A stretch of 35,590 bases of DNA. It comes from an uncultured Eubacteriales bacterium. Its GTDB lineage: Bacteria; Bacillota; Clostridia; Saccharofermentanales; Saccharofermentanaceae. The notes under the pieces are model-generated. The model ran no database searches. It was not told where the DNA came from and saw only the letters and a list, made by a program, of their open reading frames with translations. The position numbers and the translations under genes were made by a program. The stretch covers positions 1-35,590 of the forward strand of contig ONFC01000005.1 in assembly GCA_900317035.1 (NCBI GenBank), read 5' to 3'. Below are positions 17,153 to 25,464 of the stretch, piece by piece. How positions within the stretch are numbered: the stretch's first letter is position 1; each line of letters begins with the position of its first letter.

Positions 17153-17180
17153 ATTATACACTTCTTATAGTATTGTGCAA
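17153..17180 (-). promoter_or_regulatory. Promoter of the phosphonate operon
   Basis: On the minus strand: TTGCAC (17180-17175), a 16-base spacer and a consensus TATAAT (17158-17153), with transcription starting near 17146. It would drive the cytidylyltransferase, transaminase, PEP mutase and decarboxylase genes, and perhaps the zinc-ribbon gene. Confidence 0.75.
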
Positions 17181-17225
17181 GATACATTTGCACTCTTTTT
17201 CCTATAGAAAAGCACTTGTAAGAAA

Positions 17226-17254
17226 CAAAAAAGGAGCTGCCTTGCGGCAGCTCC
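17226..17254 (-). terminator. Rho-independent terminator after the lipoprotein gene
   Basis: A perfect 9-base-pair stem (GGAGCTGCC / GGCAGCTCC) with a TTGC loop, followed on the minus strand by a run of T. It lies just past the lipoprotein stop codon and separates that gene from the phosphonate operon. Confidence 0.92.
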
Positions 17255-17288
17255 CTTCTTTATTCTTTTCTTATTGATCTATAAATGA

Positions 17289-18257
17289 TCAAACGCCCGG
17301 GTTCTGCGGAATGTCATTCGACGGAGCTTCCGGAGCAGCAGGTGCCTGCGGAGCAAGCGGATCAACTGCAACTGTCTGGCCCATCGGAGCCTGAGGTGCT
17401 ACAGGTGCCTGCGGAGCTACAGGAGCGACCGGAGCCTGCGGTGCAACAGGAGCAACCGGAGCCTGCGGAACGTAAGCCTGGTTTACCGGAGCCTGAGGGG
17501 CCTGCGGAATAACGCTGGAATAATCACTTACCGGAGCTGTCGGAGGAGTGTTCTTCTTTTTCTTCATAACGAGAACGATAACTACTACGATAACTGCAAC
17601 AGCTACAACACCACCGATGATACCGAGGATCAGACCGATCGGAGCAGATCCGCCGGAAGACTTAAGATTGAACTCAGCATGAATAGAATCTTCTACATCA
17701 AAGAGGTTCCACTCAACGGTCTTACCGCCATTCTTCTCTTCGCCGTTGGACTCGATAACTTTGCCCGGCAGTTCGAGAACGAACTTCATGTAGCCGTTAT
17801 ACTGCTCGAGAGTATCAGCAGAAATCTGGCTGGACTTTGCTTCATTAGTTACGGAAGTAACTTCCCAGTCAAGTGTGTAAGAATCAGAATCCTCATCATA
17901 TTCGAGGGAAAAATCATTGAATTTGCCGGTAGCTTCCAGTTCATCCGAAAGATCCTCAAGTGCTACACCGGAAAGAGTAGCAGTAAAGCCTTTGAAGTTG
18001 CCATCCTTATAATCTTCAAGATCCCAGTCACTGTCGCTGTTTTCAAATACCTTTGCAGCATCTTCTGTACCGGAACCGGCATTCTCACCGGCCAAACTTG
18101 TATCGATAGCATATGTGAAGCTGAAATCGCATGTTCCATCTTTCTTTACCGAAGCCTTTGCTTCATAACGAAGACATCCGGTAAGGCAGAAGATGATAGC
18201 GAAAACCAGCATCACTGCCGATAATTTCTTAATTCTTTGAACTTTTCTCTTCTCCAT
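17289..18257 (-). CDS. Lipoprotein (LppM-like domain) with C-terminal helix and Pro/Ala/Gln-rich tail
   Basis: A 322-residue protein. The signal peptide ends in the lipobox LTGC (Cys28). The following domain (about 29-200) begins LRYEAKASVKKDGTCDFSF and resembles the LppM-type extracellular domain. A strong membrane helix (206-231) ends in KKKK, and residues 240-322 form a tail of repeated PQAP and PVAP units. With both a lipidated N-terminus outside and a stop-transfer helix, the proline-rich tail should lie in the cytoplasm, where it could bind partners. The tail is encoded by imperfect 12-18-base repeats (about 17340-17510). ATG 18257 follows GGAGG. It is transcribed alone: the terminator is at 17226-17254 and tRNA-Pro lies upstream. 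The function is unknown. Confidence 0.8.
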   Translation of the reverse strand: MEKRKVQRIKKLSAVMLVFAIIFCLTGCLRYEAKASVKKDGTCDFSFTYAIDTSLAGENAGSGTEDAAKVFENSDSDWDLEDYKDGNFKGFTATLSGVALEDLSDELEATGKFNDFSLEYDEDSDSYTLDWEVTSVTNEAKSSQISADTLEQYNGYMKFVLELPGKVIESNGEEKNGGKTVEWNLFDVEDSIHAEFNLKSSGGSAPIGLILGIIGGVVAVAVIVVVIVLVMKKKKNTPPTAPVSDYSSVIPQAPQAPVNQAYVPQAPVAPVAPQAPVAPVAPQAPVAPQAPMGQTVAVDPLAPQAPAAPEAPSNDIPQNPGV

Positions 18258-18273
18258 TTTTTACCTCCATAAT

Positions 18274-18286
18274 TGCACAAAGTGCA
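18274..18286. repeat. 13-base palindrome (TGCAC-AAA-GTGCA) ahead of the lipoprotein gene
   Basis: A perfect 5-base inverted repeat with a 3-base centre, ending about 10 bases before the GGAGG of the lipoprotein gene. It could be an operator or a small mRNA hairpin near the ribosome site. The rest of 18287-18406 is AT-rich, with TATAAA-like promoter candidates but no clear pair. Confidence 0.4.
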
Positions 18287-18406
18287 TTATCCAAGTTCTA
18301 AATACATTATGATTTTATAATGAAAATCCGTAAATTACAACAACAGCATGTTCCGAACTATAGACGCGTATTTCTCTGATTTTAGGGCAATACGACGATT
18401 TTATAT

Positions 18407-18455
18407 AAAAAGGCCGGCTTGAAAAGATCTTTCTTCCGATCATCTCAAGCCGGTC
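18407..18455 (-). terminator. Terminator downstream of tRNA-Pro
   Basis: An 11-base inverted repeat (GGCCGGCTTGA at 18412-18422 and TCAAGCCGGTC at 18445-18455, one G-T pair) with a 22-base loop, followed on the minus strand by TTTTTATATA. It begins seven bases after the tRNA 3' end. Confidence 0.85.
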
Positions 18456-18461
18456 TTCTGG

Positions 18462-18534
18462 TCGAGGTGACAGGGTTCGAACCTGCGACCCCATGCTCCC
18501 AAAGCACGTACGCTACCAACTGCGCTACACCTCG
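18462..18534 (-). tRNA. tRNA-Pro (anticodon TGG)
   Basis: A complete 73-base cloverleaf on the minus strand: acceptor CGAGGTG pairs with CACCTCG, D stem GCGC/GCGT, anticodon stem CGTGC/GCATG around the loop TTTGGGA (anticodon TGG, reading CCN with preference for CCA), T arm GCAGG-TTCGAAC-CCTGT, discriminator A. CCA is not encoded. It has its own promoter, and a terminator follows. Confidence 0.97.
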
Positions 18535-18551
18535 AAATTGCATACTTGACA

Positions 18552-18579
18552 ATTATATCATGATTTTTCCGAATTACAA
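18552..18579 (-). promoter_or_regulatory. tRNA-Pro promoter, overlapping the hemZ stop codon
   Basis: On the minus strand: TTGTAA (18579-18574), a 16-base spacer and TATAAT (18557-18552). The start point would be about ten bases before the tRNA. The last three bases of the -35 box are the TAA stop codon of the upstream radical-SAM gene. Confidence 0.75.
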
Positions 18580-20199
18580 GTGGACATCTCCCTCGAAGAA
18601 CCGGATCTTCCTTTCCGCCATCAACGAGACCTCAGAAATATACTGCGTCGGTTCTTTGATACAAGGACACCTCTCGATCCTTACATTTGCTGACGGTGTT
18701 CCTTTCGTAGTGTTCTCCTCGCTGGAATTCAGAAATACCCGTTTACTCATGCCTCCTGCACCGAACGAAAGCACCGACCGCTGATCACTCATCATCGCGA
18801 CATTGTAGATGCATTCCGAACCATCGAGGCAATACCCGATATTCTCGTGTCCGCCGGCTGTGTCTTTCTGCTTATACATATAATAAGGATAATAGCCGGC
18901 CTCCATCAGTTTCTGCGAAGAGAAGGAAAGCATATCCTCGATACGCTTAGTCCCATCTTCTTCAGAGCGGACCACTTCTTCTCTTCGAAGCGATGAGCGG
19001 CGCTTTTTCGACAGTGCATGAACCGTTACGTTTTCCGGATGAAGTGCGATGATTCTCATAAGCGACTCGCAGAACTCCTCCGTTGATTCCCCCGGGAGAC
19101 CCGCGATCAGGTCCGTATTGATCACCGAAAATCCCATTTTTCGGGCCAATTCAAAGGCATCGGTAAAGTCTTTCGCACTGTGTTTTCTTCCGACTCTCTC
19201 CAGGGTCGCGTCACACAGCGTCTGCGGGTTGATACAGATCCGCTTTACTCCCAGCTCCGAAAGGACCGCGAGTTTTCTTTCCGTGATTGTATCCGGACGC
19301 CCTGCCTCGACACAGATCTCCTTAACATCTTTGAATTCCGGATGTGACAGAACGCCCCGCATAAACTTCTCGAAAAGCACTTCCGGAAGCACCGTCGGCG
19401 TGCCTCCTCCGACATAGAGCGTCTCGATCCTCGATGTGATCTTCGGAAGGACCAGGTCCATCTCGGTAAGGACTGCATCGACATATGCCGGAAGTATCTC
19501 CGTCTTTCTCGGAGCCTCCTGCGCGATAAATGAACAGTACGAGCAGCGGCTCGGGCAGAAAGGGATGCCGATATAGACATGAAGCGCATCTTCGGAAGAT
19601 CCAGAGAGTACCGCATCTTCCCGGTCTTTCGTCAGAAATGCCAGGTGCGCCTTATCGCTTCTTACTCCGTAGATCTCCTGCATCTCTTCTTCAGATCCCA
19701 GTTCCCGTGCGACCTGCGTCGGACGGATCCCGGTAAGAGATCCCCAGGGAAAATCCATTTTCAGAAGCCGTGAAAGCAGGAAATACAGCTGTATTTTTAT
19801 TTCCCGGCTGACAGGAAGCGCCAGGTCTTTTCGATCGATAAAGATCTGCGGCGCACTTTGGATAGAGATGACTGCCGGACTTTCACCTTCTGAATTAGCA
19901 TGTCCGCCGTCATCCTCTTTTTCCACTACTGTCTCGACCCACTCTTCGGAGACCCTGCTGAGGATAGTCAGTACACCCTCTTCCGAAAAGAGCTCTTCTC
20001 TTCCCGGAAAGATAGAGGTCGCATCACAGACTACTCTTCCGTCTTCTTCCTTCGGGATCTCTCCGGTAAAGAGCCGGAGAACATCGCTTATCTGATAATA
20101 GGAAGAATGCCCCTCGAGCCGGACGACGATGCGCACGCCTTTTTCCTTATCATCGGAAGGCTTTATATTTTTATCCTTTGCACATTCTCCGGCGCGCAT
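18574..20199 (-). CDS. hemZ: Oxygen-independent coproporphyrinogen oxidase-like radical SAM protein HemZ
   Basis: A 541-residue radical SAM enzyme. A non-catalytic N-terminal region of about 200 residues precedes IPFCPSRCSYCSF, whose cysteines 215, 219 and 222 would hold the 4Fe-4S cluster. YVGGGTPT, VEAGRPDT, INPQT and GLPGE follow in the order typical of the HemN/HemZ group, and the long N-terminal extension favours HemZ. It is annotated for anaerobic oxidation of coproporphyrinogen III, but HemN-like proteins include haem chaperones (HemW), and no other haem gene is nearby. I chose ATG 20199 over GTG 20202 because GGAG is seven bases before it; it overlaps the upstream stop by one base (TGATG), indicating coupling. 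Confidence 0.88.
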   Translation of the reverse strand: MRAGECAKDKNIKPSDDKEKGVRIVVRLEGHSSYYQISDVLRLFTGEIPKEEDGRVVCDATSIFPGREELFSEEGVLTILSRVSEEWVETVVEKEDDGGHANSEGESPAVISIQSAPQIFIDRKDLALPVSREIKIQLYFLLSRLLKMDFPWGSLTGIRPTQVARELGSEEEMQEIYGVRSDKAHLAFLTKDREDAVLSGSSEDALHVYIGIPFCPSRCSYCSFIAQEAPRKTEILPAYVDAVLTEMDLVLPKITSRIETLYVGGGTPTVLPEVLFEKFMRGVLSHPEFKDVKEICVEAGRPDTITERKLAVLSELGVKRICINPQTLCDATLERVGRKHSAKDFTDAFELARKMGFSVINTDLIAGLPGESTEEFCESLMRIIALHPENVTVHALSKKRRSSLRREEVVRSEEDGTKRIEDMLSFSSQKLMEAGYYPYYMYKQKDTAGGHENIGYCLDGSECIYNVAMMSDQRSVLSFGAGGMSKRVFLNSSEENTTKGTPSANVRIERCPCIKEPTQYISEVSLMAERKIRFFEGDVHL

Positions 20200-21365
20200 C
20201 ACGACTCTCCTTTCACGAAGATAAAATAGTAGTCCGCCACGATCGATGTCGGCATATTGTAGCTCTTGACGCCTTCTTTCTGCTGATTGGCCTTGAGATA
20301 GGCATCATTTGCAGCATTGGAGACTTTTTCGACGATCTCCGGCGGATCGATCGAGAGCCAGTATTTCCGGGCATCGTTAAAGTCGCGGAAATAGCCGCTG
20401 ACGGTAGGATACCGGGATAAAAATTCCTGAAGACTATCGTTATCTTTATTGTATGCGATCACCATATCCTTGATGATCAGTTCGACCGCTTCATAATATC
20501 CGCAGTAGCGGAGCTCCGGACAATCACTGGACAGTGCGATCACAAGGGCCGCGAGGTTCGCATCGTTTTCTACGGCATATCCGTGCAGGTGCGACATCTC
20601 GTGGCAGGCGTTATACATCATTTCCACGAACGGGACATCGTCATTAATATTCGGCTCGGCAAAGAACGGGAAAAACAGCCCGACGATATATGTATAAGAC
20701 CAGTAGTGCGAGACCATAACGGGTTTCGGTCTGGCGGAGTTTCCTTTGAGCGTCGGGAACTTCTTTGCCGACTCCTCATAAAGATCCGAAAGATCGGATA
20801 AAAAGGCATACCTTCCGCCCGGGTATGTTACGACACCATTTTCGTCCTCTTCGCACTTCTCCCTCGATTCATTCAGGCCCGAGATGACCCAGGCAAATAC
20901 TTCCTGCAGTTCTTCGACTGAGTATTTCCGTTTTCCGAAACCGAGTTTTTCATCGAGTGAATAGCGGGTAAAGTTCAGTCCATGCAGCAGCATGAACAGG
21001 AAATAGACCGAAAAAAGGATCCATGCCGTGGCGCTGCCTATATTGAAAAAGCACTTTTTCCCGCGTTTCTGTTTACAGGCCCGGCGGATGCGGATGATCA
21101 TCCATGCGATAAGGATCGGTGAGGACAGCGCAAGCGTGATAATAAAGACTTCCGACAGCGAGATCGGCACAAGCGAGGAGATCTTCGCGGGGATAAAGGA
21201 AAAGAAGATAAATCCTGTCTTTGCGTAGGTCTCGCCGACATCCGGGAAGTGGATCAGTATCCGCTGAAGGACATATAAGGAAAGGATCAGACAAATAGGC
21301 AGTACGATCCGGAAGAACCAGCGTCTCCGGAGCGGCCGGCCCGTCTTCTTTTCCACCCGCCTCAT
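20199..21365 (-). CDS. DUF3810-type membrane zinc metallopeptidase-like protein
   Basis: A 388-residue protein. Three hydrophobic segments in the first about 150 residues anchor a domain containing CHEMSHLHGYAVENDAN. His255, Glu256 and His259 form HExxH, and Glu266 is the likely third zinc ligand. The HExxHxxGxxxExxAN arrangement is that of the DUF3810 family. The substrate is unknown; cell-envelope peptide processing is possible. ATG 21365 overlaps the stop of the acyltransferase gene by one base (TGATG) and follows GGGGGTAG; an open frame extends upstream but lies inside the neighbour. It is translationally coupled on both sides, to the acyltransferase and to hemZ. Confidence 0.82.
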   Translation of the reverse strand: MRRVEKKTGRPLRRRWFFRIVLPICLILSLYVLQRILIHFPDVGETYAKTGFIFFSFIPAKISSLVPISLSEVFIITLALSSPILIAWMIIRIRRACKQKRGKKCFFNIGSATAWILFSVYFLFMLLHGLNFTRYSLDEKLGFGKRKYSVEELQEVFAWVISGLNESREKCEEDENGVVTYPGGRYAFLSDLSDLYEESAKKFPTLKGNSARPKPVMVSHYWSYTYIVGLFFPFFAEPNINDDVPFVEMMYNACHEMSHLHGYAVENDANLAALVIALSSDCPELRYCGYYEAVELIIKDMVIAYNKDNDSLQEFLSRYPTVSGYFRDFNDARKYWLSIDPPEIVEKVSNAANDAYLKANQQKEGVKSYNMPTSIVADYYFIFVKGES

Positions 21366-22168
21366 CAGACTACCCCCAGGTAATGGAGTCCGTAGAGGAT
21401 ACCGAGGAGTATCGGCTGATGGAGGATATATACCAGGAGGGAATTTCTTCCGATCCATTCAAAAGGCCGGGATATGGACTTAACGGCATGTGGTGCTTTT
21501 GGAAAAAGCGTTTCCTTCTTCTTATAGATATACCGGCCCACAAGTACGCCCAGGAAGAATACTCCGACCCAGGGGATCAGACCCATCTCATCGCCCGGAT
21601 CCCAGTAGTAGTCCGGGTGCGGCTCGATCCCGAGGATCGATACCCATCCGCTCTTGATCTTATAGTGATAATATGGCAGTGCCTGCAAAAGAAAGATGAA
21701 CAGCAAAACGATGGAAAAGAGGATCATGTCGCCGCCGCGGCTGTCTCTGCCGCCTGTTTTTTTCTGTTCGAAATGATCGAAGATAGCAAACAGGAATGTC
21801 GATACCGTAAGGACATGAAGCACATTAAAGTAGATCTCGCAGTCGAGGTCGAAACAGCGGTCTGCCGCGATCGTCACAGCGGAAAAAGCAACAGCCACGA
21901 TCAGGAGTTTCAGTCCGCGCTTGAAGTTGTTTCTTGAGAACTGGCAGCAGATACCGGAGATCCCGACGAAAATGCAGAGAAAAAACGGATGCAGAAATGC
22001 CCAGAACCAGTCGGAATCGATAAAGGCGAAGACATTATGCTCGAAGACATGTCTTAGATCGTAGGCGAAATGATGCAGGATCATCATAAAGATCGCGAAA
22101 CCGCGAAGAAGATCCAGTTCAAATGCACGGGTATTCCGAAGTTTCCCGGTCTTTTCCGCACTTTCCAT
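21365..22168 (-). CDS. DUF1624 / HGSNAT-like membrane acyltransferase
   Basis: A 267-residue multi-helix membrane protein. The start region RAFELDLLRGFAIFMMILHH is typical of the heparan-alpha-glucosaminide N-acetyltransferase catalytic-domain group (DUF1624), and the C-terminal WIGRNSLLVYILHQPIL matches the conserved last helices, where the His precedes the end. Members are thought to move acetyl groups from acetyl-CoA across the membrane to sugars. The substrate here is unknown. ATG 22168 is preceded by GAGG and lies eight bases after the coaW stop. Its neighbour makes CoA, but functional coupling is only a guess. Confidence 0.85.
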   Translation of the reverse strand: MESAEKTGKLRNTRAFELDLLRGFAIFMMILHHFAYDLRHVFEHNVFAFIDSDWFWAFLHPFFLCIFVGISGICCQFSRNNFKRGLKLLIVAVAFSAVTIAADRCFDLDCEIYFNVLHVLTVSTFLFAIFDHFEQKKTGGRDSRGGDMILFSIVLLFIFLLQALPYYHYKIKSGWVSILGIEPHPDYYWDPGDEMGLIPWVGVFFLGVLVGRYIYKKKETLFPKAPHAVKSISRPFEWIGRNSLLVYILHQPILLGILYGLHYLGVV

Positions 22169-22176
22169 GCCGCGCC

Positions 22177-22995
22177 TCACACGTTCTCGGCGATACACGC
22201 TCCGATGGCTGTAGCAAACTCCGACATCTGCGGTACGACGAAATTGATATTATAGAGTTCCGAGAACTTCCCGTAGATCGTATTACACATCTGAGCCTTG
22301 GTCGCCTGTCCGGTGATGACAACATCCTTGATACCGGCGTTTCTCGCGGCTAAGACGGCCATCGTGCCGATCGACTGGAATACCATATTGAAAAGGCCGT
22401 AAGCGATATCAGACTTCGTCGCATCGTCCTGCATCTTACCGAAGTTCGAAGCCGTCGTTTCCATCGTAAGTCCGGGGATCGCCGCATGGGAGATATCTCC
22501 GATCGTCAGATCGACGTGATTCAGGTTTCCTTCTTTTGCCATGTCGGCGATCATGTCAAAATCACGGATATTGAGGGCACAGTTCGCAAGGCCCACGAGT
22601 GCACCGCCACCGACACCGGAACCGATGATATGACGGACTTCTTTCTTGGTGGCTTCCACAAATGCGGTACCGGTACCCATGCTGACAACGATCGCATGAT
22701 CCAGACCGGAAAGGAACAGACCGCCCTGACCGGTCGCGAAGAATTCAGAGATACGGACCGTCGGGATGCCCAGGAGATTTCCATTCGGGAATGAAGCACC
22801 GACACCGGTGATTTTCAGCTGCTCGATATCAGAGATCTTCAGGTCATAGGAGTCCATGAATTTTCCCAGTGCCCCGAAGGCAGAGGTGACCGGATCGTCT
22901 GCTTTGACGATCTTATTTCCGATGATCTTTTCGCCGTCCATTCCGACGACTTTGGTGGTGCTGCCACCGATATCCAGTCCAACTATAATTCCCAT
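22177..22995 (-). CDS. coaW: Type II pantothenate kinase
   Basis: A 272-residue ASKHA-fold kinase, close in size to staphylococcal CoaW (about 267). GLDIGGSTTK (6-15) is the phosphate-binding loop, SEFFATGQGG carries the likely catalytic Glu, and VSMGTGTAF and GSGVGGGAL match the type II (eukaryote-like) family. It would phosphorylate pantothenate to start CoA synthesis. Type II enzymes usually escape CoA feedback inhibition. AGAGGA precedes ATG 22995. It is 56 bases after the membrane-anchored gene and leads the tightly packed acyltransferase-peptidase-hemZ block. Confidence 0.92.
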   Translation of the reverse strand: MGIIVGLDIGGSTTKVVGMDGEKIIGNKIVKADDPVTSAFGALGKFMDSYDLKISDIEQLKITGVGASFPNGNLLGIPTVRISEFFATGQGGLFLSGLDHAIVVSMGTGTAFVEATKKEVRHIIGSGVGGGALVGLANCALNIRDFDMIADMAKEGNLNHVDLTIGDISHAAIPGLTMETTASNFGKMQDDATKSDIAYGLFNMVFQSIGTMAVLAARNAGIKDVVITGQATKAQMCNTIYGKFSELYNINFVVPQMSEFATAIGACIAENV

Positions 22996-23051
22996 TACTA
23001 TTTCCTCTTTCAGCAGCGTTCTGCTTATCGTTAGATCCGGCCGTCTTCCGG

Positions 23052-24071
23052 TTATCTGTTCTTGATCTCCGAAGCTTCGCGGCCTGCGATGCGGATCATC
23101 GTCTGCGGTCCGCTCTCGTACTCGATGACTTCCTTCGTGATCGGAAGGCGGAACACGGTATTTACGGTAGTGATCACATCGATGTATGTTTCATTATCTG
23201 TTCTGCACCAGTAGAATGTGGTTCCCGCAGGAAGCTTGCAGTTCTGCCCTTTCAGGTTCTGGCAGATGAGATCGAAGTCCAGATTATATGTAAAGGATGT
23301 CTTCTCAACATTTGTATCCGTATAGAAATACTCGGTCTCCGGCTTCAGGAAATCTGTCTCGGTGGTAATGTCATAAGTCCTGTAGAGCTTATGGATACCA
23401 TAGATCTCATCAAAGAAGGAGAACTGCACCTTGCCATCATTGGAAACTGTGCTGAGCATTCCCTGTACGACAGATGCATGGATCTTCGATCCGTCATAGC
23501 GGACAACGATCGTCTCATATTCATCCCATGAATCACGGGTAAGCTCGATGAACACCTCCGTGTACGGATCACTCGAATTAAGATCGGCGGAAACGCCACG
23601 GATCGCGCCTTTACAAGCCTTTGCCTGATATTCTTCCCGGAAAGCAAACTCGGTTCCGGGGATCACATAGTCCGTAAGGACGCCCTGATCATTGACGAGA
23701 ACATAGAAAGACTCGCTATGGTCATCCAGAGAAATACTTACTGATTCCAGTTCTCCGTCTCCATCGAGGTCGAGATCCAGTTCCGAGCGGAATGCGGTAT
23801 AGTATTTCCCATCCGGAGTCAATGAGGACTCTTCACGCATTCCGATAAAGGTCGGCGTCGAATGAAGCAGCTTCATCTTCTCCGAATCCAGTTCATGAGT
23901 ATATGAGACCGGATTGTTTTCGTCGCTGATGGTTACCGATGCAGTCGTAGGATCCGTATCCGGAGCGACCTTCGTCTTAAACGGATTATGAACGAGAAGG
24001 ACGAACATGATGACCAGTACAGCCACCGCGTCAAAAACCAGAAATCCGATAACAAACTTTTTATTCCGCAT
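23052..24071 (-). CDS. Membrane-anchored extracytoplasmic protein of unknown function
   Basis: A 339-residue protein. Residues 7-28 form a signal anchor, followed by a Thr/Asp-rich linker and an extracytoplasmic domain of about 290 residues. SELDLDLDGDGELESVSISL is a calcium-loop-like sequence of the kind found in dockerin/EF-hand-like extracellular domains. I do not recognise the family. It starts 14 bases after the serS stop on the same strand, so it is probably cotranscribed. The ribosome site GGGAAAAGAAC is weak. Confidence 0.78.
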   Translation of the reverse strand: MRNKKFVIGFLVFDAVAVLVIMFVLLVHNPFKTKVAPDTDPTTASVTISDENNPVSYTHELDSEKMKLLHSTPTFIGMREESSLTPDGKYYTAFRSELDLDLDGDGELESVSISLDDHSESFYVLVNDQGVLTDYVIPGTEFAFREEYQAKACKGAIRGVSADLNSSDPYTEVFIELTRDSWDEYETIVVRYDGSKIHASVVQGMLSTVSNDGKVQFSFFDEIYGIHKLYRTYDITTETDFLKPETEYFYTDTNVEKTSFTYNLDFDLICQNLKGQNCKLPAGTTFYWCRTDNETYIDVITTVNTVFRLPITKEVIEYESGPQTMIRIAGREASEIKNR

Positions 24072-24085
24072 GTGTTCTTTTCCCG

Positions 24086-25375
24086 TTACTTCTTCGGTAC
24101 CAGCTTGTCCTTACCACCCATGTACATACGGAGCGGTTCAGGAATGCTTACTGTTCCATCGGCATTCAGGTTATTCTCCAGGAATGCGATCAGCATACGC
24201 GGCGGAGCCACGACTGTATTATTCAGAGTATGTGCGAGGTAATTGCCCTTCTCCTTGTTTCTGATGCGGATTCCCAGACGTCTTGCCTGTGCATCACCAA
24301 GGTTACTGCAGGAACCTACTTCGAAATACTTCTTCTGACGCGGGGACCATGCCTCGACGTCACAGGACTTGACCTTCAGGTCAGCAAGGTCACCACTGCA
24401 GCACTCGAGTGTTCTTACCGGAATATCCAGGCTTCTGAAGAAGTCGACAGAGTTCTTCCACAGTTTGTTATACCAGTCCATGCTGTCTTCCGGCTTGCAG
24501 ACGACGATCATCTCCTGCTTCTCAAACTGGTGGATACGGTATACGCCTCTCTCCTCGATGCCGTGTGCACCGACTTCCTTACGGAAGCAAGGAGAGTAGG
24601 ATGTCAGGGTCTGCGGCAGGGATTCCTCGTCGAGGATCGAGTCGATGAACTTACCGATCATGGAGTGCTCAGATGTACCGATGAGGTAGAGGTCTTCGCC
24701 CTCGATCTTATACATCATGTTCTCCATCTCAGCGAAGCTCATAACGCCGGTAACGACGGAAGAACGGATCATGAACGGCGGTACATAGTAGGTAAAGCCG
24801 CGGTCGATCATGAAGTCTCTTGCATAGGAAAGGATCGCGGAGTGAAGTCTCGCGATATCGCCTTTAAGGTAATAGAAACCGTTGCCGCTGGTCTTTCTGG
24901 CAGCATCGAGATCGATACCGTCGAAAGTCTCCATGATATCGACATGATACGGGATCTCGAAATCCGGAACGACCGGCTCGCCGAATTTCTCATTCTCGAC
25001 ATTCTCGCTGTCGTCTTTTCCGATCGGAACAGAAGGATCGATGATGTTCGGGATCACGAGCATGATCTTTCTTACCTTTTCGGTAAGCTCCTGCTCTTTT
25101 ACATCCAGAGCCGCCATCTCATCGGCCATCGAAGCGACCTGTTTCTTCGCTTCTTCGGCTTCTTCTTTCTTGCCCTGTCCCATAAGCACACCGATCTGCT
25201 TACTGATGGTATTTCTCTGGGATCGGAGATACTCGACGCGGGTCTTGGCCTCACGGAGCTCCTTATCGTATTCGATGACTTCATCTACCAGCGGGAGTTT
25301 GTCATCCTGAAACTTCTTCTTGATGTTCTCTTTAACGATGTCCGGATTTGCACGGACAAATTTGATATCCAGCAT
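24086..25375 (-). CDS. serS: Seryl-tRNA synthetase
   Basis: A 429-residue class II synthetase. MLDIKFVRANPDIVKENIKK starts the N-terminal helical arm (about 1-110), with the expected long antiparallel coiled coil. Motif 2 (CFRKEVGAHGIEERGVYRIH) and motif 3 (LNNTVVAPPRMLIAFLEN, with its Arg) are intact. The HTLNNT and APPR spellings differ from the common HTLNGS and VGR but keep the catalytic arginine. I chose ATG 25375 because GGAGG sits seven bases before it; the longer frame would place the ribosome site inside the coding region. The 89-base gap to the signalling operon has no clear terminator and is too short for a T-box leader. Confidence 0.96.
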   Translation of the reverse strand: MLDIKFVRANPDIVKENIKKKFQDDKLPLVDEVIEYDKELREAKTRVEYLRSQRNTISKQIGVLMGQGKKEEAEEAKKQVASMADEMAALDVKEQELTEKVRKIMLVIPNIIDPSVPIGKDDSENVENEKFGEPVVPDFEIPYHVDIMETFDGIDLDAARKTSGNGFYYLKGDIARLHSAILSYARDFMIDRGFTYYVPPFMIRSSVVTGVMSFAEMENMMYKIEGEDLYLIGTSEHSMIGKFIDSILDEESLPQTLTSYSPCFRKEVGAHGIEERGVYRIHQFEKQEMIVVCKPEDSMDWYNKLWKNSVDFFRSLDIPVRTLECCSGDLADLKVKSCDVEAWSPRQKKYFEVGSCSNLGDAQARRLGIRIRNKEKGNYLAHTLNNTVVAPPRMLIAFLENNLNADGTVSIPEPLRMYMGGKDKLVPKK

Positions 25376-25464
25376 ATCAATGCCTCCAAACAAAAGATAT
25401 AACTTTATAATTTTATCACAATAAGGTGATTTCGACTATACGGGATGCGTGTTTTCCGTCGATT

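Noticed and set aside
17340..17510. Regular short repeats as a CRISPR array
   Set aside because: The repeats are in frame and encode PQAP/PVAP units of the lipoprotein tail; there are no uniform spacers or cas genes.
25376..25464. T-box leader ahead of serS
   Set aside because: Only 89 bases are available and no T-box sequence or terminator/antiterminator pair is visible.
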